Shown: positions 38,792 to 47,246 of the stretch, in pieces | Position numbering within the stretch: position 1 is the first letter of the stretch | How the letters are laid out: every line of letters begins with the position of its first letter | Assembly: GCF_008711155.1 (NCBI RefSeq) | Contig: NZ_VUYQ01000010.1 | Location: 1 to 64,000, forward strand | Reading direction: 5' to 3' | From: Dechloromonas sp. CZR5 | GTDB taxonomy: Bacteria; Pseudomonadota; Gammaproteobacteria; Burkholderiales; Rhodocyclaceae | Length of the DNA: 64,000 bases | Program-made: the position numbers and the translations under genes | Notes under the pieces: model-generated | The model's database searches: none | What the model was told of the DNA's origin: nothing | Seen by the model: only the letters and a program-made list of their open reading frames with translations

Positions 38792-40090
38792 TTAAGACTT
38801 GGGAACGATGATGCGTGCCTGTTTGTTGAGGCCTACAACGGCCATCAATTCGGCAACGAGATGATTTGGGCTGCGGATGACGATTTCACGCCCGGCAGCC
38901 TTTATCGGCGCCAGACGATTGACCAGTTGTCCGGCCGAGATGAAGTCCAGTCGGGTGACTTGCGAGAAATCGAGTATGGGGTGGCTGTAGCGCTCAAGAA
39001 TCTGGTGCAGGTCCTCGAAACGACAGGCCTTGAGTTCCCCGACCAGATAATAGGCGTCGTCTGCCGGCCCTTGAGAAGCCGCAGCCGCCTTTCCTCCGGC
39101 CGCCTTCGCAGTCTCCCACGAGGGCGGCGAGCGCTCGAAGGTCACGGCGTAGTCGACCGCCCGCTCCTCGAAACGATCCTGGGTACCATGACGTTGCAGC
39201 AGTTCCAGCAGCAGGCACCATGCCGGCTCATGCATCGCCTCGCCGGCAACCAGCCGCTCGTTCAGCCTTTCCATGAAGGCTTCGGCGCCGAGCAGGCTGA
39301 CTGCCAGACGCTGCTTGCGCGCCCGCAGCAACAGATCGGCCAGTTGCGCGGCAATCTCGTCATCGCACCCGATCAGTTTGGCGCAATCCACGCTGACATC
39401 GGCTTTCTGGGCAATCAGGCGGGCCAGTTCGTCGACCGGCAGCGCGCTTTCGCTGGTCAGCACGCCCTGCAGGAAAATCTTGTTCGCGGCACGCCCGCCG
39501 GTAGCGGAAGCGGCTGCCGTCACCGCCTGGCTCCAGGTCGGCGGCGAGGATTCGCAAGTCTCCGCATACTCGACGCCGAGTTTTTCGAAGGCTGTGCGAT
39601 CGCCGCTGATCTGCAAGAAATCGAACAGCAACATCCAGAAGCGTTTGCCTTCCAGCCCGCGATACGAGCGCACGAAGGTCTCGAGCAAGGAGCGGGCGGC
39701 CGCATCCTGACCATTGGCGTAGAGGACGACAACCTGCTCGACACAGGATTGCAGCGGGTCCACGTCGTGGTCGACGTCGATCCCCATTACGCTGGAATTG
39801 GTAAAGTCGCTGTCGAAGTCGTCGATACTGAAAGCATCGTCGCCCACCGGCTCAGGCGTCGCGACAGGTGCGGCAACTGGCTGTTTGGACGACGCCCTCG
39901 GCGGCGGCGCAGCGATGGGCGTAGTGCTCGAGAACTCGAGGTCGGGTAAAGGTGCCGCCGGTTCCTTGACCGGCATCTCGACTGCCGCATCAAGCGGTTT
40001 CGCTTCAGGCGGCTGCTCCACCGGACGCGGCCGGGCAGCGGGCCGCTCGGGCATCTTGTTGGGCTGCTTCTTGAAAAACGAAAAAACCAT
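38792..40090 (-). CDS. STAS-domain protein with Pro-rich N-terminus
   Basis: A 432-residue protein of unknown function. Residues about 1-100 are Pro/Ala-rich and acidic, probably disordered. A helical middle region (about 110-330) contains two diverged copies of a unit ending in FExxxVxYAxTxExSPPxW ([14 protein letters not shown] and [14 protein letters not shown]). The C-terminus (about 350-430) is STAS-like, with [19 protein letters not shown] in place of the usual DLSxVxxxDSxG, so the phosphorylatable Ser is replaced by Ile-Ser-Ala. The ATG at 40090 follows GGAG. It precedes hslVU and may be co-transcribed. Confidence 0.75.
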   Translation of the reverse strand: MVFSFFKKQPNKMPERPAARPRPVEQPPEAKPLDAAVEMPVKEPAAPLPDLEFSSTTPIAAPPPRASSKQPVAAPVATPEPVGDDAFSIDDFDSDFTNSSVMGIDVDHDVDPLQSCVEQVVVLYANGQDAAARSLLETFVRSYRGLEGKRFWMLLFDFLQISGDRTAFEKLGVEYAETCESSPPTWSQAVTAAASATGGRAANKIFLQGVLTSESALPVDELARLIAQKADVSVDCAKLIGCDDEIAAQLADLLLRARKQRLAVSLLGAEAFMERLNERLVAGEAMHEPAWCLLLELLQRHGTQDRFEERAVDYAVTFERSPPSWETAKAAGGKAAAASQGPADDAYYLVGELKACRFEDLHQILERYSHPILDFSQVTRLDFISAGQLVNRLAPIKAAGREIVIRSPNHLVAELMAVVGLNKQARIIVPKS

Positions 40091-40135
40091 GACCACTCCG
40101 CATGCAGAAAGGGGGTTTTAGCACGCCCTCCAAGT

Positions 40136-40900
40136 TCATGCAACGATCAATCCAAACGCCACCAGCATCACGGCCAGAATAGGTCCGAACGGCTGATCAA
40201 GCCAAAGCGCCACACCAAATGCAACGATATAGGCGACGAGGCCAAGCAGCAACGAGCGCAGCAATCCGGCTCGCCAGTCCCTGGCCCGGCGAAAGGCCAG
40301 CCAGGGCGGGATGAAGACCAGTGCGAAGGCCCCCATCACCCCGAGGTTCATGGTCGCCAGCGCCAGCGCCAGCGCGGCCAGCAGATCGAAGCCGATTTGT
40401 GTCGGCCAGGCGCGCAAGCCGCGAATCCGGAAAAAATCGGGGTAGGTGTGGGCAAGCAACAGATGCCTGGACAGCAGCCGCAACACGCCCAGGGCAACCG
40501 GCACGCTGATAGCGACCAGCCAGAGCTGTGCGCTGCTGCTGAAATACAGCTGCCCGTCAAAGAGCGCATGCCCGAGACGCTCGGCCTGTGGCTGGTTGGC
40601 AGCCAGCAGGACAGCGAGTGACCAGCCGGCGAGCAACAACAAGGCATACGCCGCCCCCCCGGAAAGGCGGGCGGCAAACAGTCGCTTGCCGGCGCCGGCA
40701 AGCGCCGCGGCGGCAATTCCTCCGGCGGCCGGCGGCAGGCCGGCCACCAAGGCAAGCAACGCGCCGGCAGCGGAAACATGCGAGTAGGCCAGCGCCGCCA
40801 GCCACTCGTCACGCAAACGCAGGTAGCAGCCCAGCAAAGGCAGCAGGATCGCCAGCCCCAGACCGGTCAGAAAGGGGATCAGGAAGAGATCAGTCGACAT
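40136..40900 (-). CDS. Metal ABC transporter permease (ZnuB/ABC-3 family)
   Basis: An inner-membrane permease of 254 residues with about eight hydrophobic helices. It carries the ABC-3 features LAALAYSHVSAAGALLAL (about 34-51) and the late MNLGVMGAFALVFIPPWLAF. It overlaps the ATPase gene by 11 bases. With the binding protein two genes upstream it forms a high-affinity divalent-metal importer, zinc being the likeliest. Confidence 0.88.
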   Translation of the reverse strand: MSTDLFLIPFLTGLGLAILLPLLGCYLRLRDEWLAALAYSHVSAAGALLALVAGLPPAAGGIAAAALAGAGKRLFAARLSGGAAYALLLLAGWSLAVLLAANQPQAERLGHALFDGQLYFSSSAQLWLVAISVPVALGVLRLLSRHLLLAHTYPDFFRIRGLRAWPTQIGFDLLAALALALATMNLGVMGAFALVFIPPWLAFRRARDWRAGLLRSLLLGLVAYIVAFGVALWLDQPFGPILAVMLVAFGLIVA

Positions 40901-41459
40901 CGCGCACCTCCAGTGTCACCACCCGATCGCAAGCCGCAGCGACAAACGCCGCATCGTGGCTGACCACGACGATGCCGCAGCCCTCGCGCGCCCGTTCGCG
41001 CAGATGCGCCGTCAGATGGCGCACCCCGGCGGCATCGAGGTTGTTGGTCGGCTCGTCCAGCAGGACCAGGTCGGCCGGCGCATGGAGAACTGCCCACAGC
41101 GCAAGGTAATGGCGCTGACCGCCTGACAGGCGATCGAGACGGATATCCACCCGATCGACCAGCCAGGGCGGCAGCCCTTCCGGCGAGGCACCGGTCAAAG
41201 CCAGCAAATCGCGTCCCGATAGCGGAAGACCGTCAACCGGCGGCACCTCCTGCGTCTGTACGGCGAGCCGGAGGCCCGCCTGCAGTTCGAGACGCCCGGA
41301 AAAGACGGTGGCCCGACCGGCAAAGGCGGCCAGCAGGGTACTCTTGCCGACGCCATTCGGACCGGTCAGGCCGACGATTTCGCCGGCCTGCAACGAAAAG
41401 TCGATGGGCGATGTCGCCGGCCCGCTCCATCCGGCGACCAGTGCCTCGGCGCGCAGCAT
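40890..41459 (-). CDS. Short metal ABC transporter ATPase
   Basis: A 189-residue ATPase with Walker A GPNGVGKSTL (about 33-42), signature LSGGQRHYLALW, Walker B LVLLDEPTNNLD and the switch His in VVSHD. At 189 residues it is shorter than ZnuC (about 250) and ends soon after the H-loop, lacking a regulatory C-terminus. The start at 41459 lies 2 bases past the binding-protein stop; the longer open frame lies inside that gene. The ATP-hydrolysis residues are all present. Confidence 0.88.
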   Translation of the reverse strand: MLRAEALVAGWSGPATSPIDFSLQAGEIVGLTGPNGVGKSTLLAAFAGRATVFSGRLELQAGLRLAVQTQEVPPVDGLPLSGRDLLALTGASPEGLPPWLVDRVDIRLDRLSGGQRHYLALWAVLHAPADLVLLDEPTNNLDAAGVRHLTAHLRERAREGCGIVVVSHDAAFVAAACDRVVTLEVRDVD

Positions 41460-41460
41460 C

Positions 41461-42357
41461 TCAGCGCAGGCCCTTGAGCAGACGCTGAACGGTGTCGTCG
41501 AACAGACCGAACAGATCCCTGGCCTCCGGCGTACCGCCGACCGTATAGGGCAGCAACACCGCCGGAATACCCGTTTTGCCGGCAATCCACTGACTTTGCG
41601 CATCCTGCTGATAGGCCGTGCGCAACACCATTCTGGCCGGTGTCGCCTGCTGCCGCTGCAACAATGCGCCCAGATGGCCGCTGGTCGGCTCGATGCCCGG
41701 CTTCGGTTCGAGCGTACCGACTTCCTTCATGCCCAGCCAGTTCGTCAAATAGATGAAGGATTGGTGATGAACCAGAACCGCCACCCCTTTCAAGGGGGCT
41801 GCTTCTTTTTCCCAGCGCGCCATGGCGGCTTGCCACTTGCCGGAAAAAGCCGCCAATCCGGCCTGATAGGCGGCTGCGTTGGCCGCATCGAGTTCGGCCA
41901 TGCGCGCCGCCAGCTTTTCACCCACCTTGAGCACGTTGCGTGGGTCGAGGTGGGTGTGCGGATTACCCGCGGCATGCACATCGCCATGCGCACGATCGAC
42001 CACGGCCGGAATCTCGAGGCGAGTGACAAAGGCCGCTGCCTCGAAATAACCGGGCCGCCCCGGCTGGATGGCCGGGTTGCCGGAATCGCGCAGGACCAGC
42101 GGCAGCCAGCCGATCTCCAGGTCAGCCCCGGCGGCGATGACCAGGCTGGCCTGACGGGCCTGCGCCAGCAGGGACGGCTTGGCCTCGATACGGTGCGGAT
42201 CCTGGAAGGCATTGGTTGCGGTATACAACTTCACCTTGTCGCCACCTATTTCCTTGGCCAGCGCGCCCCACTCGGGCACCGTGGCAAACACATTCAGGTC
42301 GGCCCGGGCGGACAAGGCTGCTGCAAGCAGCAAAAAGCCGATAGCAAGATATTTCAT
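41461..42357 (-). CDS. Metal ABC transporter periplasmic binding protein (ZnuA-like)
   Basis: A cluster A-I solute-binding protein of 298 residues with a signal peptide (cleavage near SARA-DLNVF). Candidate metal ligands are His56 (ATNAFQDPHRIEAKPS), the DRAHGDVHAAGNPHTHLDP segment, the VLVHHQSFIY histidines and a C-terminal Asp/Glu. The His-rich loop between them is short. It lies between an outer-membrane porin-like gene and the ATPase. Confidence 0.9.
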   Translation of the reverse strand: MKYLAIGFLLLAAALSARADLNVFATVPEWGALAKEIGGDKVKLYTATNAFQDPHRIEAKPSLLAQARQASLVIAAGADLEIGWLPLVLRDSGNPAIQPGRPGYFEAAAFVTRLEIPAVVDRAHGDVHAAGNPHTHLDPRNVLKVGEKLAARMAELDAANAAAYQAGLAAFSGKWQAAMARWEKEAAPLKGVAVLVHHQSFIYLTNWLGMKEVGTLEPKPGIEPTSGHLGALLQRQQATPARMVLRTAYQQDAQSQWIAGKTGIPAVLLPYTVGGTPEARDLFGLFDDTVQRLLKGLR

Positions 42358-42365
42358 GGCACCTC

Positions 42366-43751
42366 CTAGAATTTGTGGGCGCCGTGGGCACCCAGGCTCA
42401 TGATGTACTGCACGGTAAGCTGGTTGTCGGTGATGCCGAGCATCGATTTGTCCTGCGCGAATTGCAGACGGACACGCGAGAACTCACTCCAGCTGTAATC
42501 GATCATCGCCGTCGCCTTCTTCGGACGGTAATCGCTCAGCGCCAGATTGACCGCATTGGCGCCGAAGTCGCGATGACCGCTGTCGAGCTGCTCATAGCGC
42601 AGGCCGGCTCGCCAGTTCGGCGTAAATTGATAGACGCTCTGGGCATACCAGCCGGACTGCCGGGTGCGGTAGAGGCTGTTCAGACCGCCCGTGCAGGCGC
42701 CGGGATTGGCCGAATCCGCATCCTCACACGAGAAGTCGCCCTTTTCGTGACGATTCAAGTATTCGGCCTGGAACTTGAAGTTCTGGTATTTCGGATTGCC
42801 GTTCGGTGCCCATTTCCAGACGAAATCGACCAGCCAGGTTCGCGAATCGCCGCTGAACTTGCCCAGTGCCTCGACGCCACCGACATCCTCGAAATGCCCT
42901 TCGCGTGCCTTGGCCTGGGTCGTCAGGTACGAAACCCCGGCTCGCCAGCTGTTCGACACCCCGACGTCGTCGCCCACATGGGCGAAGGCCGCAACCGAGC
43001 CACTGCCGTTCTTGTTGCGTTCCGTTCCCGGGAAATTGGCACCCCGCCCTGCCTCGGCGCCGATCTCGAAGAAGGTTGTGGTCGGCGCCAGCCATTTGAA
43101 CTGCACGCCATCCTGCACGTAGCTGGCCTCGGCACCGAACATCGCCCGGTACATCAGCGGCGCGTCGGCGAAATCCCACATATGCGGATGCTGTTCATTG
43201 AGGTAGCCGATGCCGGAACGGAAACGTCCGCCCTTCAGGCCGATGCCATGGCCCAGGCCAAGCGACCGGAACCAGGCTTCCTCGATCTCGGCCTTGCCGT
43301 CGACCATGGCGACAATGGCCTGGCCTCGCCAGTAGGGGTCGATATTGGCCGCCAACACCAGTTCGGTATGGTCGACCGAGAAACCGCGCTTGCTGATCCC
43401 CGGAATGGCGCCCTCGCCGTGATCGTGACCGCCGGCCGGATAAAAGCCGGTAATGCCGCGTTCCGGCACGTCCTTCATGTTCTTGTATTGCCCCTGCAGG
43501 ATCAACGACACCTCGGGGTTGAAACCACTGGCCGGCTGGCTGACCTGGCTCGTGGCAGGCGCCGCGACAGGCTGCACGCTCGTCTTCGATTCGGCTTGCG
43601 CCAGCTTTTTTTCCAGCGTCGCGATACGCTGTTCGTAGCTCTTCTTCATCTCATCGATCTGCGCGCGAATGGCGGCCAGATCGGCGTTGTCGGCGGCCTG
43701 GGCCGCTCCGGCGGCAGCCAGCATGGCAGCCATGGCAAAGGTTTTTTGCAT
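42366..43751 (-). CDS. Outer-membrane porin-like protein of the metal-uptake operon
   Basis: A 461-residue exported protein with signal peptide (MQKTFAMAAMLAAAGAAQA), a coiled coil (about 22-60) of the kind that anchors trimeric porins, a linker and a beta-barrel of alternating strands ending in an aromatic residue (GAHGAHKF). A HDHGEG motif near residue 107 and GAHGAH near the end could bind metal. The start at 43751 follows AGGAG. It lies 8 bases before the binding-protein gene, so it probably carries metal across the outer membrane for the ABC importer. This resembles zinc-regulated TonB-independent porins, but no search was possible. Confidence 0.75.
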   Translation of the reverse strand: MQKTFAMAAMLAAAGAAQAADNADLAAIRAQIDEMKKSYEQRIATLEKKLAQAESKTSVQPVAAPATSQVSQPASGFNPEVSLILQGQYKNMKDVPERGITGFYPAGGHDHGEGAIPGISKRGFSVDHTELVLAANIDPYWRGQAIVAMVDGKAEIEEAWFRSLGLGHGIGLKGGRFRSGIGYLNEQHPHMWDFADAPLMYRAMFGAEASYVQDGVQFKWLAPTTTFFEIGAEAGRGANFPGTERNKNGSGSVAAFAHVGDDVGVSNSWRAGVSYLTTQAKAREGHFEDVGGVEALGKFSGDSRTWLVDFVWKWAPNGNPKYQNFKFQAEYLNRHEKGDFSCEDADSANPGACTGGLNSLYRTRQSGWYAQSVYQFTPNWRAGLRYEQLDSGHRDFGANAVNLALSDYRPKKATAMIDYSWSEFSRVRLQFAQDKSMLGITDNQLTVQYIMSLGAHGAHKF

Positions 43752-43841
43752 GGAAAACTCCTGAAAATGCATGACGACAGACCGCGCGCTCGGCAGCGGT
43801 CTTCGGAAATGACAAACGTTGGCCGGTGGAAACCGGCTTTT

Positions 43842-44123
43842 TCAGGAGTGGGGTGGGCCGCGCTGGCAGGCGACTGGCGCCGGGAAACTCGCTCTCGCAT
43901 GGGCCGACTGGGTTTCCGGCACAAATTGATGCGCCACCACCGGCGGCAGACTCGCCACGGACGGCAAGGCGACGCCAAGATCATGCGCCGTCAGGCACAG
44001 CAGGCAGGCATGCGTCGGCAAGGCATCTTCGTTCCCTGCCGCATGCTCGACGGCGTGCGCCCCCGCCAGTAACTGGACGAGGACGAGGGCAGCAACAAGA
44101 AGGAGATGGCGAAGCGGATTCAC
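43842..44123 (-). CDS. Small exported Cys/His protein (DUF2946-like)
   Basis: A 93-residue protein with a signal peptide (LLLVAALVLVQLLAGAHA) and a short Cys/His motif THACLLCLTAHDLG around residues 37-50, followed by a low-complexity tail. It is reminiscent of DUF2946 proteins that sit in copper or zinc loci, but this is a weak likeness. The start is a GTG 10 bases past the rlmI stop, without a Shine-Dalgarno, and the gene precedes the porin-like gene. A metal-binding or sensing role is inferred from context. Confidence 0.6.
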   Translation of the reverse strand: MNPLRHLLLVAALVLVQLLAGAHAVEHAAGNEDALPTHACLLCLTAHDLGVALPSVASLPPVVAHQFVPETQSAHARASFPAPVACQRGPPHS

Positions 44124-44132
44124 GACGACAGT

Positions 44133-45326
44133 TTAATCGACCTGGACGAGCAAGCCTTTGAGATATTCGCCTTCCGGGAAGTTCAATGCAACCGGATGAT
44201 CGGCCGTACCCGACAGGCGGCGGACGATGCGCGCTTCCCGCCCGGCATCCAGCGCCGCACCGGCGACGATCTTCTGGAACAACTCCAGGCCGATACCGCC
44301 CGAGCACGAATAGGTCATCAGCAAGCCACCCGGCCGCAGCAGCCGGAAACCGAGCAGGTTGATGTCCTTGTAGGCGCGCGCCGCCCGATCCGCATGGGCA
44401 GCCGAGGGAGCGAACTTGGGCGGATCGAGGACGATCAGATCGAAAGTCCGCCCGGCCTTGCGAAAGTCGCGCAGTGCCTGGAAGACATCTGCCTCCAGCC
44501 ATTCAGCGCGGTCGGCCGGCAACTGCGGATTGAGCGCCAGATTAGCGCGGGCCTGAGCCAGCGCCGGTCCCGACGAATCGATGGACAGCACGTGCGCCGC
44601 GTCGCCAGCCAGCGCCTGCAGCGAGAAACCCCCGGTGTAGCAGAAGCAATTCAGGATGTCCTTGCCGGCCGCCACGCTGCGCAGCCAGGCCCGGTTGTCG
44701 CGCTGATCGAGATAGAAGCCGGTTTTGTGGCCGCCGACGACATCGACGGCCAGTTGCACGCCATTTTCATCGATGGACAGCGCGCCGACCGTCGGCTCGC
44801 CATGCAGCCAGCCGACGGTCGGCTCCAGCCCTTCCAGGCCACGCACATCGGAATCGGAACGCTCGTAGATGCGGGCACAACCGGTGGCCTTGACCAGTCC
44901 AGCCACGATGGCCTTGCGCCACTTGTCGGCACCGGCCGAGGTCAGTTGCACGACGACCGTGTCGCCGTATTGATCGGCGACGATGCCCGGCAAGCCGTCG
45001 GACTCGGCATGTATCAGACGCAGGCCCTGCTGCCCCTTGAGTTCCGGCAAGGCCTGACGACGCGCCACGGCGGCCGCGATGCGGCGTTTGAAGAAGGCGT
45101 CGTCGATCGATTCTTCCGGGTCGAAAGTCCAGAAGCGCGCCCGAATCTGCGAGCTCGGGCTGTACGCCGCGCGGCCCAGCGGCCGCAGGTTGTCGGCCAG
45201 CACCTCGACGGTATCGCCCGGCCGGGCACGGCCTTCGAGCCGCCCAACCGAGCCGGCGAACAACCAGGGATGATGCTGCTTGAACGCCGAACGTTCCTTA
45301 CCCGGCAAAAGAATCAATTGCGCCAT
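44133..45326 (-). CDS. rlmI: 23S rRNA m5C methyltransferase RlmI-like
   Basis: A class I SAM-dependent methyltransferase of 397 residues. An N-terminal PUA domain (HHPWLFAGSVGRLEG, about 18-32) and an EEHEH-like middle domain precede the Rossmann domain (LNCFCYTGGFSLQAL SAM motif, VLDPPKFAPS catalytic motif, MTYSCSGG). The domain order and VLDPPKF fit RlmI, which methylates C1962 of 23S rRNA; close paralogues exist, so specificity is probable, not proven. Its stop lies 9 bases before the small exported protein. Confidence 0.88.
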   Translation of the reverse strand: MAQLILLPGKERSAFKQHHPWLFAGSVGRLEGRARPGDTVEVLADNLRPLGRAAYSPSSQIRARFWTFDPEESIDDAFFKRRIAAAVARRQALPELKGQQGLRLIHAESDGLPGIVADQYGDTVVVQLTSAGADKWRKAIVAGLVKATGCARIYERSDSDVRGLEGLEPTVGWLHGEPTVGALSIDENGVQLAVDVVGGHKTGFYLDQRDNRAWLRSVAAGKDILNCFCYTGGFSLQALAGDAAHVLSIDSSGPALAQARANLALNPQLPADRAEWLEADVFQALRDFRKAGRTFDLIVLDPPKFAPSAAHADRAARAYKDINLLGFRLLRPGGLLMTYSCSGGIGLELFQKIVAGAALDAGREARIVRRLSGTADHPVALNFPEGEYLKGLLVQVD

Positions 45327-45340
45327 GATTTCCCGACCTC

Positions 45341-45379
45341 AAAAGCAAGAAGCCCCGGTTACCTTGCAGCAACCGGGGC
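45341..45379 (-). terminator. Terminator after the 50-residue basic protein gene
   Basis: GCCCCGGTT (45352-45360) pairs with AACCGGGGC (45371-45379). On the minus strand the stem is followed by TTCTTGCTTTT. It lies between the small gene and rlmI, so rlmI is probably reached only by read-through or by its own promoter. Confidence 0.7.
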
Positions 45380-45399
45380 CCTGATAAGCCTGCTAACGC

Positions 45400-45552
45400 T
45401 TAGGCGCCCAGTGCCTTGCGGTTACGCTGATGACATTCGGCAGCGTACATGGTCTTGAACATGGTCTTGCCATCGCCCTTGAACAGGCGCTTGGTGGACT
45501 TGGAAACGCAGCGGCGTTCCAGGGAAGAACGGCGGTTACGGTTGATGGCCAT
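45400..45552 (-). CDS. Highly basic 50-residue protein of unknown function
   Basis: The sequence is 50 residues with about fourteen Arg/Lys, including the N-terminal MAINRNRRSSLERRC and the end ECHQRNRKALGA, and two Cys (15 and 40) plus one His. It is not a ribosomal protein I recognise, although its size and charge are similar. AAGGAG stands 5 bases before the ATG, a near-consensus promoter lies 39 bases further up and a terminator follows, so it is a well-built single-gene unit. The longer open frame begins 13 codons upstream and would have to start before the Shine-Dalgarno. RNA binding is a guess. Confidence 0.72.
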   Translation of the reverse strand: MAINRNRRSSLERRCVSKSTKRLFKGDGKTMFKTMYAAECHQRNRKALGA

Positions 45553-45590
45553 GAAAACTCCTTGATTCCGGCGATTTTTCGAAACCGTCA

Positions 45591-45619
45591 ATCATAGTGG
45601 GTAGACAGGCAAACGTCAA
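45591..45619 (-). promoter_or_regulatory. Near-consensus sigma70 promoter of the 50-residue gene
   Basis: On the minus strand TTGACG (45614-45619), exactly 17 bases, TATGAT (45591-45596), 5 of 6 matches in each box. It lies about 39 bases upstream of the start codon. Confidence 0.8.
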
Positions 45620-45648
45620 TTGAGGGTTGATTATTTGGATTTTTTTCC

Positions 45649-46182
45649 TTATTGACCCAAAAGCGCCACTGCATCTGCCACCGGAACACGTGCCGAAAGG
45701 GCATTCAGGGCAATCTTGTGGATCATCTCGCTCACCGTCGTACAACAATCGCCAAGGACGGTGATCTTGTACTTCTCCGCCGATCTGGAGATTGCCGTGT
45801 GGGTAACGCAGTTCTGGGTCATCATGCCGCAGATCAGTAATTCATCGACACCAAGCCGCACGAGTTCCTCTTCCAGCGACGTGTTGAGAAAGCTGTCGGC
45901 AAAAGACTTGGTGACCCACGTCGCCTCCGGTGCCGCCGCCAGAATCCGTGGATGCACGTCGACACCAGTGGTTCCGGCATTGAAGAATGGCGCCAGACCC
46001 TTGCCGGCATCGGCGATGTGCTGGATGACGATGACCGGAACACCCTGCGCCCGCGCCCCGGCAATGGCCGACTCGACCTTGCCCAGGGTTTCCTCGGCCC
46101 GCCACAGCGGAAATTTGCCGTCGGCAAAATAGTCGTTCTGCAGATCGATGACGATCAGGGCGCGTTTGTTGGCTGCGGGCAC
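45649..46182 (-). CDS. Isochorismatase-family cysteine hydrolase
   Basis: A 177-residue hydrolase with the family triad: Asp13 (LIVIDLQNDYF), Lys92 (WVTKSFADSF) and nucleophile Cys125 (GMMTQNCVTHT). The family includes nicotinamidases and N-carbamoyl hydrolases; substrate is unknown. It is divergent from a GlxA-type regulator, the arrangement often seen when that regulator controls the hydrolase gene. Confidence 0.9.
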   Translation of the reverse strand: MPAANKRALIVIDLQNDYFADGKFPLWRAEETLGKVESAIAGARAQGVPVIVIQHIADAGKGLAPFFNAGTTGVDVHPRILAAAPEATWVTKSFADSFLNTSLEEELVRLGVDELLICGMMTQNCVTHTAISRSAEKYKITVLGDCCTTVSEMIHKIALNALSARVPVADAVALLGQ

Positions 46183-46298
46183 GATGCTCTCCGGTTGGTC
46201 GACGAGCTTTCATTCTGGCGAAAGGCCGGGTGAGCAAGAAGTGGCCCGAATGACAATATGCGACAATATCGGGCCAACCCTGCCCTGCCCGCTGCGCC

Positions 46299-47246
46299 AT
46301 GCACCACGCCATTGCCATCGTCGCCTTCGAGCGCATCAGCCCTTTCCACCTGTCGGCGCCCTGCGTGGTATTCGGCGACCGTCATCCGGGCGTACCTCCC
46401 TTCGATTTCGCGGTCTGCGCCACCCAGCCCGGCCGGCTGGCGACGACTGCCGGATTCTCCATCGTCGTCGAGCACGGCCTCGAAAAGCTGCTCACGGCAG
46501 ATACCATCATCGTGCCGAGTTGGCGCGACCCGGCGGAACGCGCGCCGGCAGACCTGCTCGCCGCGCTCGTCGCCGCCCACGAACGCGGAGCACGGATCGT
46601 CGGACTCTGCCTCGGCGCCTACGTGCTGGCCCAGGCCGGCCTGCTCGACGGGCGAGCGGCCACGACCCACTGGGCCTATGCGGAGGATTTCGCCCGACGC
46701 CACCCCGGGGTCCGCCTCCAGCCCGACGTGCTCTATCTTGAAGATGGCCGGATGTTGACCTCGGCCGGCACGGTGGCCGCCATCGACTGCTGCCTGTACA
46801 TGCTGCGCCAGCAACTGGGGGGAGAAATCGCCAACAGCGTGGCGCGCCGGCTGGTCGTTCCACCGCATCGCCAGGGCGGGCAAGCCCAGTTCGTCACGCA
46901 ACCGCTGCCGGCAAACGCAACGGATGCCCGCCTTTCCGGCCTGCTCGACTGGGTGCGCGCCCATCTCGACCAGGCGCATACGCTGGACAGTCTGGCCGCA
47001 AGAGCGACGATGAGTCGCCGGACCTTTACTCGCCACTTCCGCCAGATGACCGGCGCAACGGTGGGTGCATGGCTGCTCGGCGAACGCCTGGCGCTGGCCC
47101 AGCGTCTGCTGGAATCGAGCAGTCATTCGGTGGAAACCGTTTCGAACCTGGCGGGATTCGGCTCTGCCGTTTCGTTGCGCCAGCATTTCCGCACGGCCTT
47201 CGGCGTCTCGCCGGTGGCGTGGCGCCGGACATTCAGGGACGATTAA
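46299..47246 (+). CDS. GlxA-family transcriptional regulator (DJ-1/PfpI + AraC HTH)
   Basis: A 315-residue regulator. The N-terminal DJ-1/PfpI-like domain (about 1-190) has the elbow GLCLGAYVLAQAGLL, where the nucleophile-like Cys105 sits in an amidotransferase-like fold used for ligand sensing. The C-terminal AraC domain (about 215-312) has two HTH units (LDSLAARATMSRRTFTRHFR and ETVSNLAGFGSAVSLRQHF). It is divergent from the cysteine hydrolase, its probable target, and its stop overlaps the convergent xerC stop. Confidence 0.9.
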   Translation: MHHAIAIVAFERISPFHLSAPCVVFGDRHPGVPPFDFAVCATQPGRLATTAGFSIVVEHGLEKLLTADTIIVPSWRDPAERAPADLLAALVAAHERGARIVGLCLGAYVLAQAGLLDGRAATTHWAYAEDFARRHPGVRLQPDVLYLEDGRMLTSAGTVAAIDCCLYMLRQQLGGEIANSVARRLVVPPHRQGGQAQFVTQPLPANATDARLSGLLDWVRAHLDQAHTLDSLAARATMSRRTFTRHFRQMTGATVGAWLLGERLALAQRLLESSSHSVETVSNLAGFGSAVSLRQHFRTAFGVSPVAWRRTFRDD

